Positions 33,056 to 47,234 of a DNA stretch of 64,000 nucleotides are shown one piece after another. The stretch is taken from NCBI GenBank assembly GCA_030544235.1, contig CM060472.1, positions 23,709,724 to 23,773,723 on the forward strand, read 5' to 3'. Under the pieces are notes generated by a model. That model was not told where the DNA came from and made no database searches. It worked only from the letters and a program-made list of their open reading frames with translations. Both the position numbers and the translations under genes were made by a program. This DNA is from Lepturacanthus savala (lineage: Eukaryota > Chordata > Actinopteri > Scombriformes > Trichiuridae). How positions within the stretch are numbered: position 1 is the first letter of the stretch; each line of letters begins with the position of its first letter.

Positions 33056-36000
33056 TAGGCACAATAAATAGTGTATAAAATAGGATCTTAAAAATACATG
33101 ATATAGGATTTATTTGACTATTATAGATGTAGGATGCTAAGTTTGGACAGCGGAGTGATTGTAGGATGCAGAAATAGGATGTACCGAGTAACCTGTGAAA
33201 GACAGGATGCAGGACAGGATGTAAACTGCAGTAGGTATACAGTATGTATGATGAAGAATGAAGGCATTTTTAGGGACATAAAGAAGGATACTGTAAAAAG
33301 AATAGAGATACAGGACAGAAAAGGTGTTTCTATGCAGGGCATAAGACACAGGCTATACTATATAGTAAGTGTAATATAGTCTGTAAAGGCTGTATAGAGA
33401 TTTGATAACCTTACTGTTGGCTCCCAAATCAATCGCAGAATACTGCTTCACACAGGAAAGATAGCAATCTTTTCTAAAGGATGGCAGAGGCAGACTACTT
33501 TTAATGCATAGCTACAGGATGGAGAGGCAACATCAAAACACCATTTGGAGTCAGTCATAGAGAGGAGCGGAAAAAGCTGAGTGGATGAACGGATGGATGG
33601 AGCGAGAGGAGCCGCAGGGTGTGAAGTGTTTCATCTCCAGTCTGTCCTCCAAAAGGTGTAAGCAAGTAAAGGGGCGAAATCTGCCTCCTGACATCATTGA
33701 TGTAGTGCAATGTGCTGCGTTCGAGATCGCACCTGCACAACAAACACCGCTCATACCTGTACACACGCAACCTAAAAGCACTTCCGTGACACGGGGGAAG
33801 CAAGTGTTAAAGGCAAGAGCCTGCAGGGTCAGGAGTCATCGGCTGAGGGGCCCCAAATCATGTCACAATGCACTTATCCTATTCTAAACCCTCACATCAG
33901 CTATCTGAAACAGATGTGCACCCCCCGCTCTCCCCCCCATCCCTTTTTGTTTTATTACTGTTGATGCCTTTCAAAAATGCTATTCAGGAAAGTCTCATTG
34001 ATATACTATATACCCAGTGGCAAGGTGATAGTCGTTGTCCCTCCTTAATTCAGTCCTCTCAGCCATCCCCGGCCGTCTGAGTGCTACCACCGGAGCAGTG
34101 ATGGATGACGCAAGGCTCATTAGGATATGACAACAAAATCAATAGACCGAGCGCCGAGGTGTCAGCGCCTCAGACACGCCAGTAAAAACCACACTCACAG
34201 TCGCAGCATAAGTGTAGCTGAGCGTGCTTGTGTGTGTGTGTGTGTGTGTGTGCGGCCACGGAGCAGTTACGGGGCGAGTGATTGATGCTGATGGATATGG
34301 ATAATGGATAAACTCAAATATAAGAGCTCTCAGTAGGGGCTTCGGCGTGTCCGTGTTTGCGTATGAGATGAAAAAAAGGAAGAAAGAGTCACATTCAGAG
34401 AGGAGGAGGCAGGTTCTGGAGTTTGCCACGCAAACAATATGCCCGTTTCTAAAAGCGTGATATTAAAAAAGTTACCGAAGTCATTGTTCCTCTACTGGAT
34501 ATAGATACGCCGCCATAAACAGCCTATTGTCTTAGATCTACATCAGTTCTTATCTGTGACAGAAACTGTCTGCTCCCCTGTCTGGGAACTTCCTTTATGC
34601 TCTGAGGTATATTACCATACTGCACACTGCAAGAAAAAAGCATCCATCTAAACAAGCCATTTAGTCTGGCGTGACTCTTAAATCTTTATTTTTCGTCCGA
34701 TTCTTGATTTTTACACATGCATCCTTCAACAAAATTCAACGTTTTTTGTTTTTTTCTTTTTACAAAACGAAATTGGAATCAACTTTTTCCTTCATATCTT
34801 GGTGACGCTTCATCTCGATAATTTTCCTAGGAAGTTCCTACGTAATCTGACACCAATTACAGCCACAACCGGCTCGATCGGTTCGTTATGCAATTTAATT
34901 TTTAATGTAGCCCAGAAAGCCTCTCAGAAGAGAGTGCAGCAGATCCGCTGAGCATGCAAAAAACTGGGAAATTTGTCTACAGATGAACATGAAATGAATT
35001 AGAATACAATAACAAATCATATATAGAGAGCACAGTCTCCAATAATAAATGAGGAATGAATATTTTGCCTGGGTTGACTTTCCCTCAAATTAGGCCCGCA
35101 TTAAAAAATCATCTTCAGGAAATTTAATAGGAAATTATAAGGAAATAGCAGACCTGTAAAATAAAGGGTTACTGACTTTTTTCATCCGTTCTACACACAC
35201 ACACACATGCAAGCGCACACACACACACAGGCAATCTTGATAGGAACAACTTTTTAGTTGGACATTTCTTGCAGTGGGGTTGAAGTGATAGCGGTCTCTT
35301 ATCTTCAGGAGGTGGTAATTTATGGTCGCACACGCTGCCACCGAGATGCGTTAATGCTTATCTGTTGTTCTTGCAGTCACAGGGCTGCGCACACATGTTC
35401 CGAACTGCTCGTGCACACACACATGCACACACACACACACCGCACACAGCGAGGGAGGTTGTGGGGGTAGATAGTTGTTGACAGTTTGCTGTTTGTGGTC
35501 TCACACGTAGCAGATGTCTTCCTGTGTGAGGTTCTGTAGTTTTCTGTTGAACCAGAGCCGTAATGATTTCCCTGTTTGACTATAGAAGCCACGGCAGCAG
35601 ACGGTTACTTCTCCACTTCATTCCGAGGGAAATAGCGAAGGTTAATATCAGCAGTTCACTCTCCTACTGAGCTATCCCCATCCAGATTATGGACTTGAAT
35701 GACTTCCTCAGTACTAATGGAATTCCAAAGTAAAGTTCATTCAATGGATCTCCACTCTGCTCCCTGAACGGGCCAGTAATTGAATTGAAATCAAACCTAA
35801 TTGGATTGCTGTAGGAATGCCACTGAACAGTGTGCCTTTTCCTGGGAAGGGGATGTACAGCACAGGACGTTGTGCATGCGTGTGCATGTGTGTGAGCGTG
35901 CCTGTGTGTGTCTGTGAATGGGGATGAGGCGACGCTCGCAGATGAATTTGATTAGACTAATCATTTTCACTATGAGGGCTCAGATTGGGCCGTTTGGCGT

Positions 36001-36195
36001 GGAGGACGGTTCACGCTGACAGTCAGCAGAAGCCAGACCTCACTCCACCCTGCTGTCACATCGCACAAACAAATGAGCTGAACATCCTGTACAAGACACA
36101 GTTTGTACAGCAGCCGGCACGCAGCACATTTACAGTGAGCACGCTAATAAAACACAGCCTGCCTCTGATCTGATGTGCGGCACGTCAATTGTACT
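33056..36195. other. Long unique non-coding stretch
   Basis: No exon is recognised. It contains a patch of imperfect aggatg words (33120-33260), TG run (34230-34252) and CA runs (35195-35230, 35414-35440). The blocks 34670-35060 and 35640-35960 are repeat-free and rich in aatt/taat words. The open frames in this span carry no domain. Confidence 0.45.
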
Positions 36196-36592
36196 CTATT
36201 GTATTGTACTGTAGTTGTACAGCAATTTAAAACACTTTACTGCAATTTTTCCTCTCTAATCTCTACTTCACCCTAATTTTCTCTGTTTTCTCCCAATCTG
36301 GTGTTTATTAGTAATTGTCTCATTTGCATTTGGCATGCCTTTTATTTTATACCTTTTTCCACACAGCACACTTTATACTTATTATATTTTGTTCATATTA
36401 TTTTGTTAGATTATCCTATTCATGTACATAACTTATTCCAAACTACACTGTACTATATTGTATCATACTGTAAATATTATATATCTAGCACTTTGTCGCT
36501 CCTTGCACTTCTGATTAGATGCTGAACTACATTTTGCTACCCTGTATTAATACATGTGTAATGAAAATAAAGTTGAATCTAATCTACTTTTA
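36196..36592 (+). mobile_element. LINE 3' tail, decayed
   Basis: A T-rich non-coding stretch ends in gtaatgaaaataaagttgaa and then tctaatctac. The end matches, in opposite orientation, the piece at 54606-54715 (gattagattagatttgatt, caactttatcaccattgcac). Such ends are typical of fish LINE 3' untranslated regions. No reverse transcriptase sequence remains upstream. Confidence 0.5.
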
Positions 36593-39500
36593 TTTTTTTA
36601 TTGTACTCTATTGTACTCATCTGTTCTCTACTCTACTGTTCTCAACTATTCCTCTGTACATTACTGTTACATTATTGTTTTCTATGCTCCTCTCTCATCT
36701 TTTTTTGTGTTTTGGTTGTTTTGTTTCTGTTTTTTGCTGTCTAGTACATGTTTTATTTTGAAATAGTTTCTCCTTGTGTTTCTTGTCCCCTTTTACTTCC
36801 TTGATCGCCTGGCATGTTTCACCTGTGGCTCGTTTCCACGCCTGACTCTCATCAGTAATTAGCTCTTTGTGCATTAAAATCACATTTTTGGTTGCGGTCT
36901 TTATCCGACCTTTTCCTGCTGTATGTTCCCTGTTGCTGTGAGTTTCCCAGCTGTTCACGCCTCTTTTTGGTCTGTATCTTTTTTTTCCCCTTAATTTTGT
37001 CATTAAAACCTGTTCAATCCACCCTGCCTACGCTTGTCTTTTCCCTTGGGTCCAGCTCCCACTTTTGATGAGTCTATTCCTCATCATATCCTACCCTAAT
37101 TATCTACTCTATACTGTAACTGTCTTGCATAACGTGTTACATTGTAAAACCTTTACCTTATAAATTACTGTATCTGACTGGCTACAATTATCCAGAAGGT
37201 CACTTTATTTATTTAGTTTATTTTATATATATATATATTTTCCTAGTAGAAGTACTGTACTTCTGTTTACAGTGTTGTATGTTTTTTTAATGTACGATTA
37301 AACAAAAAAATACTAATTTAATTATTAAATAAATACTGTGATTCAAATTATATTAACAGTATCAAGTGATTCAACTGTTAAATAAAAAAAAAAAAGAAAA
37401 TAAACTACTACTACTATTTCAGTTGCATTTACAGTGTCGGGTGATGTATTATAATACAGTTATACCTCGACTGTGCTTTATTGTAAAATATACATCAATC
37501 TACTGCAATTATCATTTACAGTAACTGTATTTATCACAGTAAATAACTACAGATATCACAGCAAAGTTTTACATTGTGCCTCTACTTGACTTTTTACTGT
37601 GTTGCTCAAAGTTTTTCCTCTCTGTTGTCTGCTTTACTGCACCCTATCCTTCTTTAATGTTAAGCATACTGGTCCGCTCAGCGCGACTCCTCTTTATCCA
37701 CTGCAGCGGTCTACTTTACACTCCTCTACTCTACTCAAAAAGAAATTAAAACACTTTAGAAATGATTGTGTTTTAATGCCCTCTCCTCTTCGTTTTACAC
37801 AGTGCTCTTGTTTATCTGGCTGTGCTTGTTTTCCTTGTTCAGCTCGGTGTCCTCTAATTTGTGGTCTGGGCTTCAGTTTTGATCACAGCCATAATGAAAG
37901 ACAAAGACTTGATGCTCTGATGCCATTACAACCAGAGTCGCCTATGATGCCACATTTGTTATGGCTGGGGCTTCGGGGTGGGGCTCTGATACGCATCCAG
38001 GGAAACATAATGACCAAAGAATGCATTTTTTTTTTTTTGCCTCTATTTGACTGTGTGTTTTGCTTTATATTATAAAACAATTAATGCATTTCTATGTGTA
38101 TAAATGTGAAGAAAATTTGCCCTCTGGATAGAGATTCTGTAGATAATACCACATATCCAGAATCAGGCCGCCTGAGTTTTTTGCTCACGTTTGTTGCTGA
38201 AACAGACCAACTTTTCAACAGTTACGTAACATACAAGGTTCTATTTTCTCATAGGCCTTGGACGCAAATCGCGACATGACGGCGTGTTCCTGATGCAAAC
38301 CCTTTAACGTTTTTCTGCACCGCTGCATCGGGTTCTGTCCGATTAGAAAGTTCAGGTAGGCCTCGAGTCTCATTATTTAGAATGAATACCATCCAATTTT
38401 AATCAGCGTCCAACCGAGGGAGTTGGGAGCATCCCAAGGGTCTGCGTTGTACATGAAGTCTTGATTTCGCCCAAGGTTGTTCTCTGGATATGAGTCGCTC
38501 TAACTTTTTTCCTCCCCCCTCACGTTTTTTTTTTTTTTTTTCTTTTTTCTCATTAGAATTCGGACTTCATTTTAGCTGTAGGGTCCAACAGGACTCCAAT
38601 TAGATGGACGGCAGAATTAATGAAGTCTGTCTCTGTCTCTATCTCTCTCACTCACTCTGTCTCTCTCTCTCTCTCACTCTCTCTCTCTCCTTCTCCTCCT
38701 CCACTTCTCTTGCTCTATTTATCCCAGTGCTCAGGGGGACACTCGGTCTGGATTCAGTCAGTGTGGCGGCATTTCTTCTCTTACTAAATTAAATATGTGT
38801 AATTGATGGTTTCATAAACAGAGCTAACCTTGCCAGCAGCGAGTGGGACAGCTGCCGCCGAGGAGGTCCGCATGAGTACGTATTGTGTCAGAGTTCCATC
38901 CACAAGTCCTCAGGTTCTTCACTCACAATGAGAGGAGGAGGAGGAGGAAAGGAGGAGGAGGAGAGGGAGAAAAAAAAAGCAAGATATTGACTGCAACAGA
39001 TTCTCGCCTTTGCAGGCGTAACACATGACATAACGTCTCCTGCAGACAGCCTCAGCTGAAAGCAGACAGCATTGTTTCTGGGTAAACTCTCACTTACAGG
39101 ATGTTCTCTCGTTCTCTCCCTCGCTCTGCCTGTCTCTCTTCCATTGTGCGTTCTTCATCTTGCCTTTTACAACTGTGAAACTGGAGAGATGAAAGGGATT
39201 CGAAGTACACACAGAGAGAGATATAAAGGCTGTTATACAGGTACAGTACAGTGAAGAAACACGCATTTACACACTGTCAGACCTGAAGAGTCAACACATT
39301 GCTTTAATAGAGTATACCGCCTTATTTGCTGGATGTATGTCGGGATTTCCATTTCGGAAAGTGAATTCTGTAAAATATTCATGCCTAATTATTATAACAC
39401 AAAGAATGACGCAGCCAAATACACATTTTTCACATCAATGCAACAGATGATCTGTAGATGTCCTGTAGATGTGTTAGTTGACTTTCAGAAACCTGCATTA

Positions 39501-42254
39501 ATTGACCTTTTTGGCCACTTGGCGACAATGCAGCAAGCTGTAAACACAACATATAGTATAATCACCTTATAAAGTTCAAATGTGTCAGCAAACAGTCACC
39601 TATTTACACACCCTGCAAGCACAGAGTGACATTAGCATTCATTTGCACAGTTGTGTGCAATACCAACTCTTCTCCTATGTCTGTTTTAGTCTCCATTTCT
39701 GGGGGCATATTTGGCCTTTTGAGCTGCTTAAATGCTTGACTTTTTTCACCAGCTGGTCTCTGATTTTGTGTCTTTTGTTTCACGACCGGACCTGTCATGT
39801 ACATGTGAATTTATGACACGAGAGCTTTTTTTTTTTTGCTGAAAGGGGCCGGCTCCTGCAGTTGGAAACGTGTCGAAGGGAAACTTGAGTGAGCCGAAGG
39901 AGATAAGATCAGGAGTGAGGCAAATTTCACAGTCAGGTGATCATTTTTTTGTGGCTTTGTCAGTAAAGTGACACCTTTTCAAAATACAGGTCATTTGATA
40001 TGTTGTCGGTATGAAAACGTTGATTAGAGCAGTTTCTCGTTTTAGTGGTTGCGATGCAGAGAACGGATACTGTGACACAGCGGGACATACAGCAACTCTG
40101 CTCTTTTCCTGTTCACATAGAAGATTTCCTGCCAGAGTTCACACCTGAAACTACAGTTACTTTTGGTCAGTCTTAAAGGGGATTTGAAACTCTCCTCTGA
40201 TGCAACCCCGCTTTCTGAGGCTATTTTTTTTTCCACACCCATCTAACTTCAGCTTCAATGTGAGCTGCATTTTTTTTTTCAGCTCCGATACAAAGATCTC
40301 ACCCACAAGGGCAAAGAGACATCACAAATCTAATGAATGCATAGAAAAGCCTATATACATTTTTTTTCTCCTGCAGTCCCACTATCAATAACACAGACAT
40401 ATCCATTAGTGGGGGGGAAGGCTAGTCTGGGGCAAGCACTCCCTCTAGCATTTAAACAAACATCCGCTGGGACTCGTTCTCCCAGACTCCCCCGGGGCGG
40501 GGGACCCACCGGTTTCAGACCATACCGCGCTGCTGGGATCTGTCTCCTTCGCCTATGACGGCGGAGGAGGTGGGAGACGGCGGCGGCAGCGCTGGGGGGG
40601 GAGAGGGAAAACAAAGCAGGACTGGGAGCACATGCGTTACTGCTGCCACTGTTTGCGTGTTTGCCTAGAACTGCTCGGTTGGGGTTGGGATATTCAAATT
40701 AATGAATGAGAGTGAGGAAAGTGAAAGATGAAAAATGTGCCAGGAGAAGCTTTGACTTTGAGTAATGCTGGTAATTGGAGGGAAACATATAGAAATGCAG
40801 TGGGCATGTATTAGCAAATGAATGCGGAGGGGTGCACCTTCCTCGGTGCAGGACTCATTACTTATTGCATCTTTGTAGTTGCGGACAAAGAAAGTTGCAG
40901 TGCAAACACAAAATTGTCCCCCCGCAATCCCAACTCATCGGAATTCCAGAAAAAGGAGCCAGCTGCTTACATCTTACTGCTGTATTGTTAATTTATCAAG
41001 TGTGTTAAAGCTGCAGTGCAGCTGATATGTTCTGTTAGTGTGTTACAATCTTATAGCCTTGTCTGATTTATCTGCTGTCTGGCTTCAGCACTCTCCTGTG
41101 TGTTTAGCTGCTAATTAGAGTACGACGCACACCCTCACCCACGCAAACACACACAACGCGCGCGCGCTCGGATGTACAGACACACACGCGGGCGCGCGTG
41201 CACACGGAGACCACGAGCTCGCGGGTGATATAGACGGTGCTTTATCACGAGAGAAAAGTGGGTGTTGCACCAAAAGAGGGCCCTAAATTACTGGTGACAT
41301 CTCAAACAAGGCTCCCCCACACACTCACACATCACCGCACACATACTGTAGGGAGGCCTATATACTGTACATCCACACACACACACACACACACTCTTTG
41401 GGACAAAGAGTTCTTGTATTGGCCAAAATAAAACAATCTTGTTTCTCATCATTTTTCTGTCTTTTTCTTTTGGAAACCACTCCATAGCCCTCCTATATCC
41501 TCCATTTGTCTTTTCATCCACTCACTTAAAGAGCCCCACTTTTCCCTGTTTTTGAGTGACCACCCACCATCCCAATCTCTCGTCTCCCTCCCTAAGACCC
41601 TTCGCGCCCCTGAACCCCTCCGCCCGCCACAGCTCAGTATGTGCGGTTAATCCCAGAATGCCTCGGGAGGGGAGAACTGCACCGAATCACTCCATAAATG
41701 TATGAGTGTCCAAAATGAAGAGGAGCTGAGAAATGTGTGGGCAGCGGGCTGGGAAGCATGTCCAAGCTTTCTAACAGGATGGGGGAGCACGGCGTGGGCA
41801 GGTGGAGCTGTAAGTGGGTGAGTGGATGGCTGAGGGTGTTGTAGGGACAAGGGAGGCGGAAAGAGGCTCGTATGAAATGTCTGTCTGACAAAGAAGAGGC
41901 AGGCTAAACAGCAGAGATGCTTTATCAGGGTATATTTCTCAACATTTGGCTTTTATCTCTGTCTTTTTTTTGTCTCTCAGGCTCAGCACGTTACTGTCTA
42001 TCAGCTGTTTCTTCTTTACAGTTGAGGTTCGTTTGTCAGATAATAGTTTTTAATTCTCACATGGTTTCACAAAGACATCACAAAGTCTCAAACATCAAAA
42101 ACACTACCTCAATTATAGACAAATTCTATGTCAAGAGTTAATAGAGAATTCGATCAAGAATTAAAGGTAGAGTCAGGGCCACTTGCTTATTAATCCTCTA
42201 AAGCAGATGTGCAACCAGGTCCTTTTAAAAGATGTTTTGTTTATTTATTGGAGG
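36593..42254. other. Long unique stretch with tracts
   Basis: No exon is recognised. Notable tracts are a T-run at 38526-38541, TC-rich 38632-38695, GGA-rich 38931-38975, CG/CA alternating 41140-41210 and CA 41378-41393. A CpG-rich patch lies at 40480-40600. The 158-codon frame at 37599-38075 has no recognised domain and ends in low-complexity hydrophobic sequence, so it is probably chance. Confidence 0.4.
38931..38975 (+). repeat. GGA-rich polypurine tract
   Basis: A stretch of gaggaggaggagga-type trinucleotides. It can form triplex or G-rich structures. Confidence 0.8.
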
Positions 42255-42267
42255 CTGAATAAAAGGA

Positions 42268-42624
42268 GGGCGACACGGTGGAGCAGGGGTTAGTGCTGTT
42301 GCCTCACAGCAAGAAGGTCACAGGTTCAAGACCTCCTTGGTCCTGGGTCTGGGACCTTTCTGTGTGGAGTTTGCATGTTCTCCCCGTGTCTGCGTGGGTT
42401 TTCACCGGGTACTCCAGCTTCCTCCCACAGTCCAAAAACATGCTGAGGTTAATTGGCGACTCTAAATTGCCCGTAGGTGTGAGTGAATGGTGTGTGTGCC
42501 CCACGATTGGCTGGCGACCATCTGGGGTGTATCCCTGCCTCTCGCCGTAACGCGCTGGGATTGGCTCCAGCAGACCCCTGCAACCCTAATGAGGAATAAG
42601 CAGGTATAGAAAATGACTGACTGA
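42268..42624 (+). mobile_element. Full-length tRNA-like SINE with 13-bp target duplication
   Basis: The same family as 18766-19124. A box tggagcagggg at 42279-42289 and B box ggttcaagacc at 42323-42333. The body is nearly identical to the other copies, with a tail gtatagaaaatgactga. The flanks ctgaataaaagga (42255-42267) and ctgaataaatgga (42625-42637) form a 13-bp target duplication with one mismatch. It lies about 180 bp left of the third M1 copy. Confidence 0.92.
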
Positions 42625-42806
42625 CTGAATAAATGGATGTGTTTCCATCCATGGTTTCCTTGCATTTGCAAATATTCAGAAAAATTGATGAAATTTCACA
42701 AAAACGTTTTTTCTTGGAGGTGGTGGAAAATGCAACTCTTATAGTTTCTACTTGGCAACAATTGGAATAAAACAAGCGGGATGAATACACATCTACAGGA
42801 CATCTA

Positions 42807-43165
42807 CAGTACTGCTCAAAGGTTTGGGGTGAATCAGACAATTCCTTGTTTTTCATGAAAAGTCACACTTTCATTTACCACCATGAGTTGTAAAACAAAG
42901 AAAAAATGTTATTACATTAGTCTTCTGATGCAATGAGCACATTGTACCATTAGAACACTGGAGTGATAGTTGCTGGAAATGGGCCTCTTCTATACACCTA
43001 TGTAAATATTGCACCCAAAACCAGAATATGCAGCTGGAGTAGTCATTTACCACATTAGTAATGTATAGAGTGTATTTCTGATTAGTTTAAAGTTACCTTC
43101 ATTGGAAAAAATAGTGTTTTTCTTTCAAAAATAAGGAAATTCCGAAGTGACCCCGAACAGTAATG
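42807..43165 (-). mobile_element. Non-autonomous Tc1-like short element, copy 3 (family M1)
   Basis: The best preserved copy of the family, 359 bp, with TA at 42805-42806 and 43166-43167. The left end cagtactgctcaaaggtttg and the reverse complement of the right end (cattactgttcggggtcac) form imperfect inverted repeats. The interior is the reverse complement of 861-1133, including gcctcttctatacacctatg. There is no coding capacity. Confidence 0.85.
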
Positions 43166-43167
43166 TA

Positions 43168-46100
43168 TTTACGGGCGATATTTCCGCAAAAGCATTCGTA
43201 CTGTTGATACAAAAAGTGACAAATGACAGAGAATTAAAGAGAAGTTCAACCCCCACCCACGTCTCTCTCCTTTGCACACTTACCCGATCGCTGTGTGAAG
43301 CGGCCCGAGCCAGTCGGAAACCGTTTGCCAGCAGCGATTCCGGTGCTTTTTGTTCCTCCAAACTAGCACTTCCGTCGAGCCCGTACCGATGCCTTCCAGA
43401 ACTTCTCCCGCTCCCGCGTATGCTTCATGTCAAGTGCTGTTGTGGGATTAGGGTGTATAATTTATTTAATTCCCACTGCAGAAACCAGTTACCCCTTGTT
43501 TTTTTTTCCCCAAGCCTCCACACTCCCACTTCCCGCTCCCAACCCCAGATTCCGTGAGGCTTCACTTTCTTCTCAAGATGGGCACAGGTGAATTCATTTA
43601 GTTTGGTTCAATTATTCATATTGACTTGGACCGAATCGATACGTATTAATAATAAAAGTGCAATTGGGAAATCATATGTGCGCATGTAGAAATCCATATG
43701 AGTTAGATACCGGGGATCAATAGAGTATATGCAGCTCGTTGGGAAGAGGAGACTTGTTGAGCTGCACTTTGATGCCAAAATCTTAGAATTATATAGTGTG
43801 GAGCAGAAGAAGAAAGAGGAGGGTTTGGTGGAAGGGTTGCGCTTATATTCTCCTCCTGGCATGTGCCTCTCCCCTCTCTCTCTCTCTCTCTCTACCTCTG
43901 TCTTGTCCTCTACCTGTCCTCTCCTCTGTCCCTCAGTCCATTTGGAATGATGTATGCTACATTTGTTCCCCCTGTCACATCTTTGCCACCCTTCCCTCAT
44001 CTATTCTCTCTGTTGTCTGTCTCTTTTCCCCCTTCCTGCCTGGCCAGCCTCTTCTTCACTCCCTCAATGACTGTAAATGACTACGGGGAAAGTTATTCGG
44101 AGTTCAGGTAGAGTTCAGAAGCAGACCCGGTAGCCTTCCCTCTATAACCCCCTCCCTCTATTCTAAGCCGGCACGTGAATGTCTCCCCCGGCTTCTTCTT
44201 GACATGGGATCAACCTTGTAGCTCAAAGCTGCCCAGAATGGCAATTCTTCAGTCCCCTGTGGTTTGGGCTGTGTTTGATCAAATGAGCTGCTGCGTCTGT
44301 GTTTGACATTGTGCTTACTTGTATTAAATGGCATTTTTTTTTTTTTTTTTTAGCTTTTTAAGGAAAGAACGTCACCAGGAATGGTTTAATAATAATAAGA
44401 CTTTGTTAGAGCAATGTGCTGACAATAAAGGCTAATATACAGCATAACATGATCTGTTGCTCAGTAGAACAAAATGACAATGGGATAAGTCATGTGTGTA
44501 ATTGAAGATCCTACATTTCAGCCCTGTTATGAGGAGGCTTCAGTTGCTTTTTTTTCTCTCTCTCTCTTTTTGTCGGCAAAGCTCACCCTTGCCTCCTAGT
44601 GGCCAGGGAGGCGGTTGCACCCCTCAAAAGCAGAGGCCCCATGCACTTCCAAGACGAGAGTTGTGCGTGTTTGCATGTGTCAATGTGGGTGTGTCGCTGC
44701 CAAGGACCTGTCTGTCTAGTCTACGGGCGTCCTGTAATCTGCCTGACACGTGCGAGGCCCCCAGTGACTCGCTGTTATTAGGCCCATTAGACAGCCCGGG
44801 ATGAGGCTGAATTTTCATTAGCTCGAGTGAATGTGCGCGCGTGCACGTGCGCTCGCGCGCGCCTGTGTGATGAGTATGTAATCTGTCTGACACCAGCCAG
44901 CCAAGAGGGAGAGACACTCGGGGGATGATGGATAATAACTCGGCATTCACAGGACAGAGAGAGTAAACCCAGAGTGGCTGGATGGCAGCAGCGCTTGATT
45001 TATTTTAGTTGTTTGTTGGTAAATTACTGTATTTACGGTTAATGCGTGGCTGTAACATCTCAGCGCTGCATTGGGAAGGTTTCTGAATCCAAAGTGCTGA
45101 TCACGAATATGTTAAAAAAAAAATAAAAAATCAAGCTGCAACCTAACTTTATTTGCTGCATCTCCTATTCAAGTCAGGCCTCTAATTCCGCCACATTCTC
45201 TTCTCTCTCAACCATATCGTCCCATTCCACACTCATTTGTTGCCCCTCTATCATATCACAGCGCATTTCCCAACCAATAAACGGAGGCACTCTTCTGTAG
45301 AAATGTATTTATCTTTCACATAAACTCCATTCCAGCTTCACCGGTCTCTCTCCAGTAGCTCTCCCTGGCACTTAATTTCTATTAATGGTTCTGCAACTGG
45401 CACTCGAATCCAATCCGCAGCTAGCCAGAGAGAGGGCGGCCCGCGCATGAGGAAATATGCATAGGCAATTATCCTCTGTAATGTGCATGGGCCCTCACCG
45501 CTAATGCATCTATGCTCATTGTGTGTTGCGGGGAACGCCGTGACTCGGTGGCTGCATACATTAACAGGGGCTATTGTAGGGTTTGTGTAGGGGAAAAGAG
45601 AAAATAGTGAGATATTAGTTTGCTTTCTGGACACAGCGTCAGATTGGCCGAATACTTGCGCACACACACACACAAACACCTGGTATCTATCTGTGCAGCA
45701 CAGCAGCAAACCCGGCTCACGCGATTATGATCATCATCAACATTGTCCGCTGAGTAGCTTGTAAAAACCCTTGTCTTTTTCCCTGAGTGATAGCAACAGT
45801 GTTTCTCCTGCCGGGCCGCCGCTCCTGGAGAGTCCTCCAATATCTGCTCAGCTGTCAGCTGGTTATAGATTTAACACAGCTCACTGGGACAGTGACAGGA
45901 GGCCAATAACAGGCTCCTGGGCTTGTAAAGCCTCCATCTGCAGAGGAAACACAGAGCAAATAAACCCGGAGGATCCGACGCGCGCGGGCGCAAACCCTAT
46001 TAGAGCCGCCGTAATGACACTGCGGAGTGTGTTCGCGCACACCAAGGTGTGTTAAAATTTTATAGTGAGGGGTCAGTGATGAGGTGGGCTCAGATATGAT

Positions 46101-47234
46101 GGGATGAGGCCTAATAGGGTGTTTTATAGATGCGGTGTGTATGATTGGGTGTGCGATGGCTGTCTTTGTGTGTTTGTGAGCACATGTGAATAAATATTTA
46201 TATACGTGTGTATGTGTGTGTGTGTGTCCCCACAGCAGTGCAGTAATATTTTGCTGCCACGCTGTCATGCTTATCATTCGCCTTCAGATCTCTGCAGTTC
46301 ACTTAATGTTAAACGTTATGGATGGGAGCCGACCCCCTGCTCTGAATATGCCCCCGATACCACACACACACACGCGTACCAACCACACACACATGCGTAC
46401 CAACCTCCTGACCCTGCCTGATATGAAGGTTTACCAGGCGTCGCTCTCCGGTGGAACTCATCTACCTTGAAACCTAGAATTCCTGCTTGCCGCTCGATCG
46501 GCTTGTGTTTCTTTTACTGGACATCCATCGAGTCCCCGTAAGAAAAAAACCTAAACGCCTGTCTCTGGTGTTTTTACTTCAGTCCCCCCCCCACCACCAC
46601 CACCACCACCCCCAAGGACGGTGGACAGAGAGGAAACCGTCTATTGTGGCCGAGGCAACGGAGGCACGTAGCGTTCCATGCGGAGAACACAAGGACAATA
46701 GACTTGTCTGTCAGACTCTGACAGGCAGAACAGAGAAGAAGGTGCCTTTCACTTAGTTTTTGCAGCAGAAACGTAGCACTGTGGAGGACTGGTTACAATA
46801 TAAGTGCAAAGAGATTTGCGAGTAATGTTTCCCCCAAGAAGAGACAAGGCCTTGTGAGGATAAGCAGACAACAGCATGTTAATTACTTGAAATATATTTG
46901 CGTTACATATGTAGTGTACCATGCGCTTCTTTGCGTGCACAGACGCGTGTGTGTGTTAAAATCGGGCCTGAGGGGAATGAAATTCCAGCCAGTGAGCTCT
47001 ATCCCAGAGCTAAATTACACAAGCCATCCCTGATTTCATGCTTCACTGCATTACTTCTCTTTTTTCCCCCCAGTGCAGTTTGCCTGCAGGGCTTCTCTGT
47101 GGAGACACTTCCGGTACAGGTTCCGTTCTCAGGGCAGCTCCCCTGTCGGGACAGGAAATGGCACCAAAACAAGACAAAACACACAGGACGATACGTCTGC
47201 TGGCTGGGGAAAAGCCCGCAGAACTAGAACTAAA
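43168..47234. other. Long unique stretch
   Basis: No exon is recognised. Included are a fairly CpG-rich block (43240-43440), TC tract (43870-43895), T-run (44334-44352), alternating GC run (44832-44862), TG run (46206-46229) and a CCA run (46590-46613). The 45180-45560 block is repeat-free and could be conserved regulatory DNA. The open frames (up to 140 codons) are tract translations or featureless. Confidence 0.4.
44832..44862. repeat. Alternating GC/GT tract
   Basis: A run of tgtgcgcgcgtgcacgtgcg and then ctcgcgcgcgcc. Z-DNA-prone, CpG-dense. Confidence 0.75.

Noticed and set aside
37599..38075. 158-codon open frame, the longest in this half of the window
   Set aside because: No domain, no codon bias I can see, Cys-rich followed by poly-Phe at a T-run. 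Length alone is compatible with chance in 64 kb.
43608..44000. 130-codon minus-strand frame
   Set aside because: Its Arg-Glu-rich middle is a TC-tract translation, and the remaining parts match no family I recognise.
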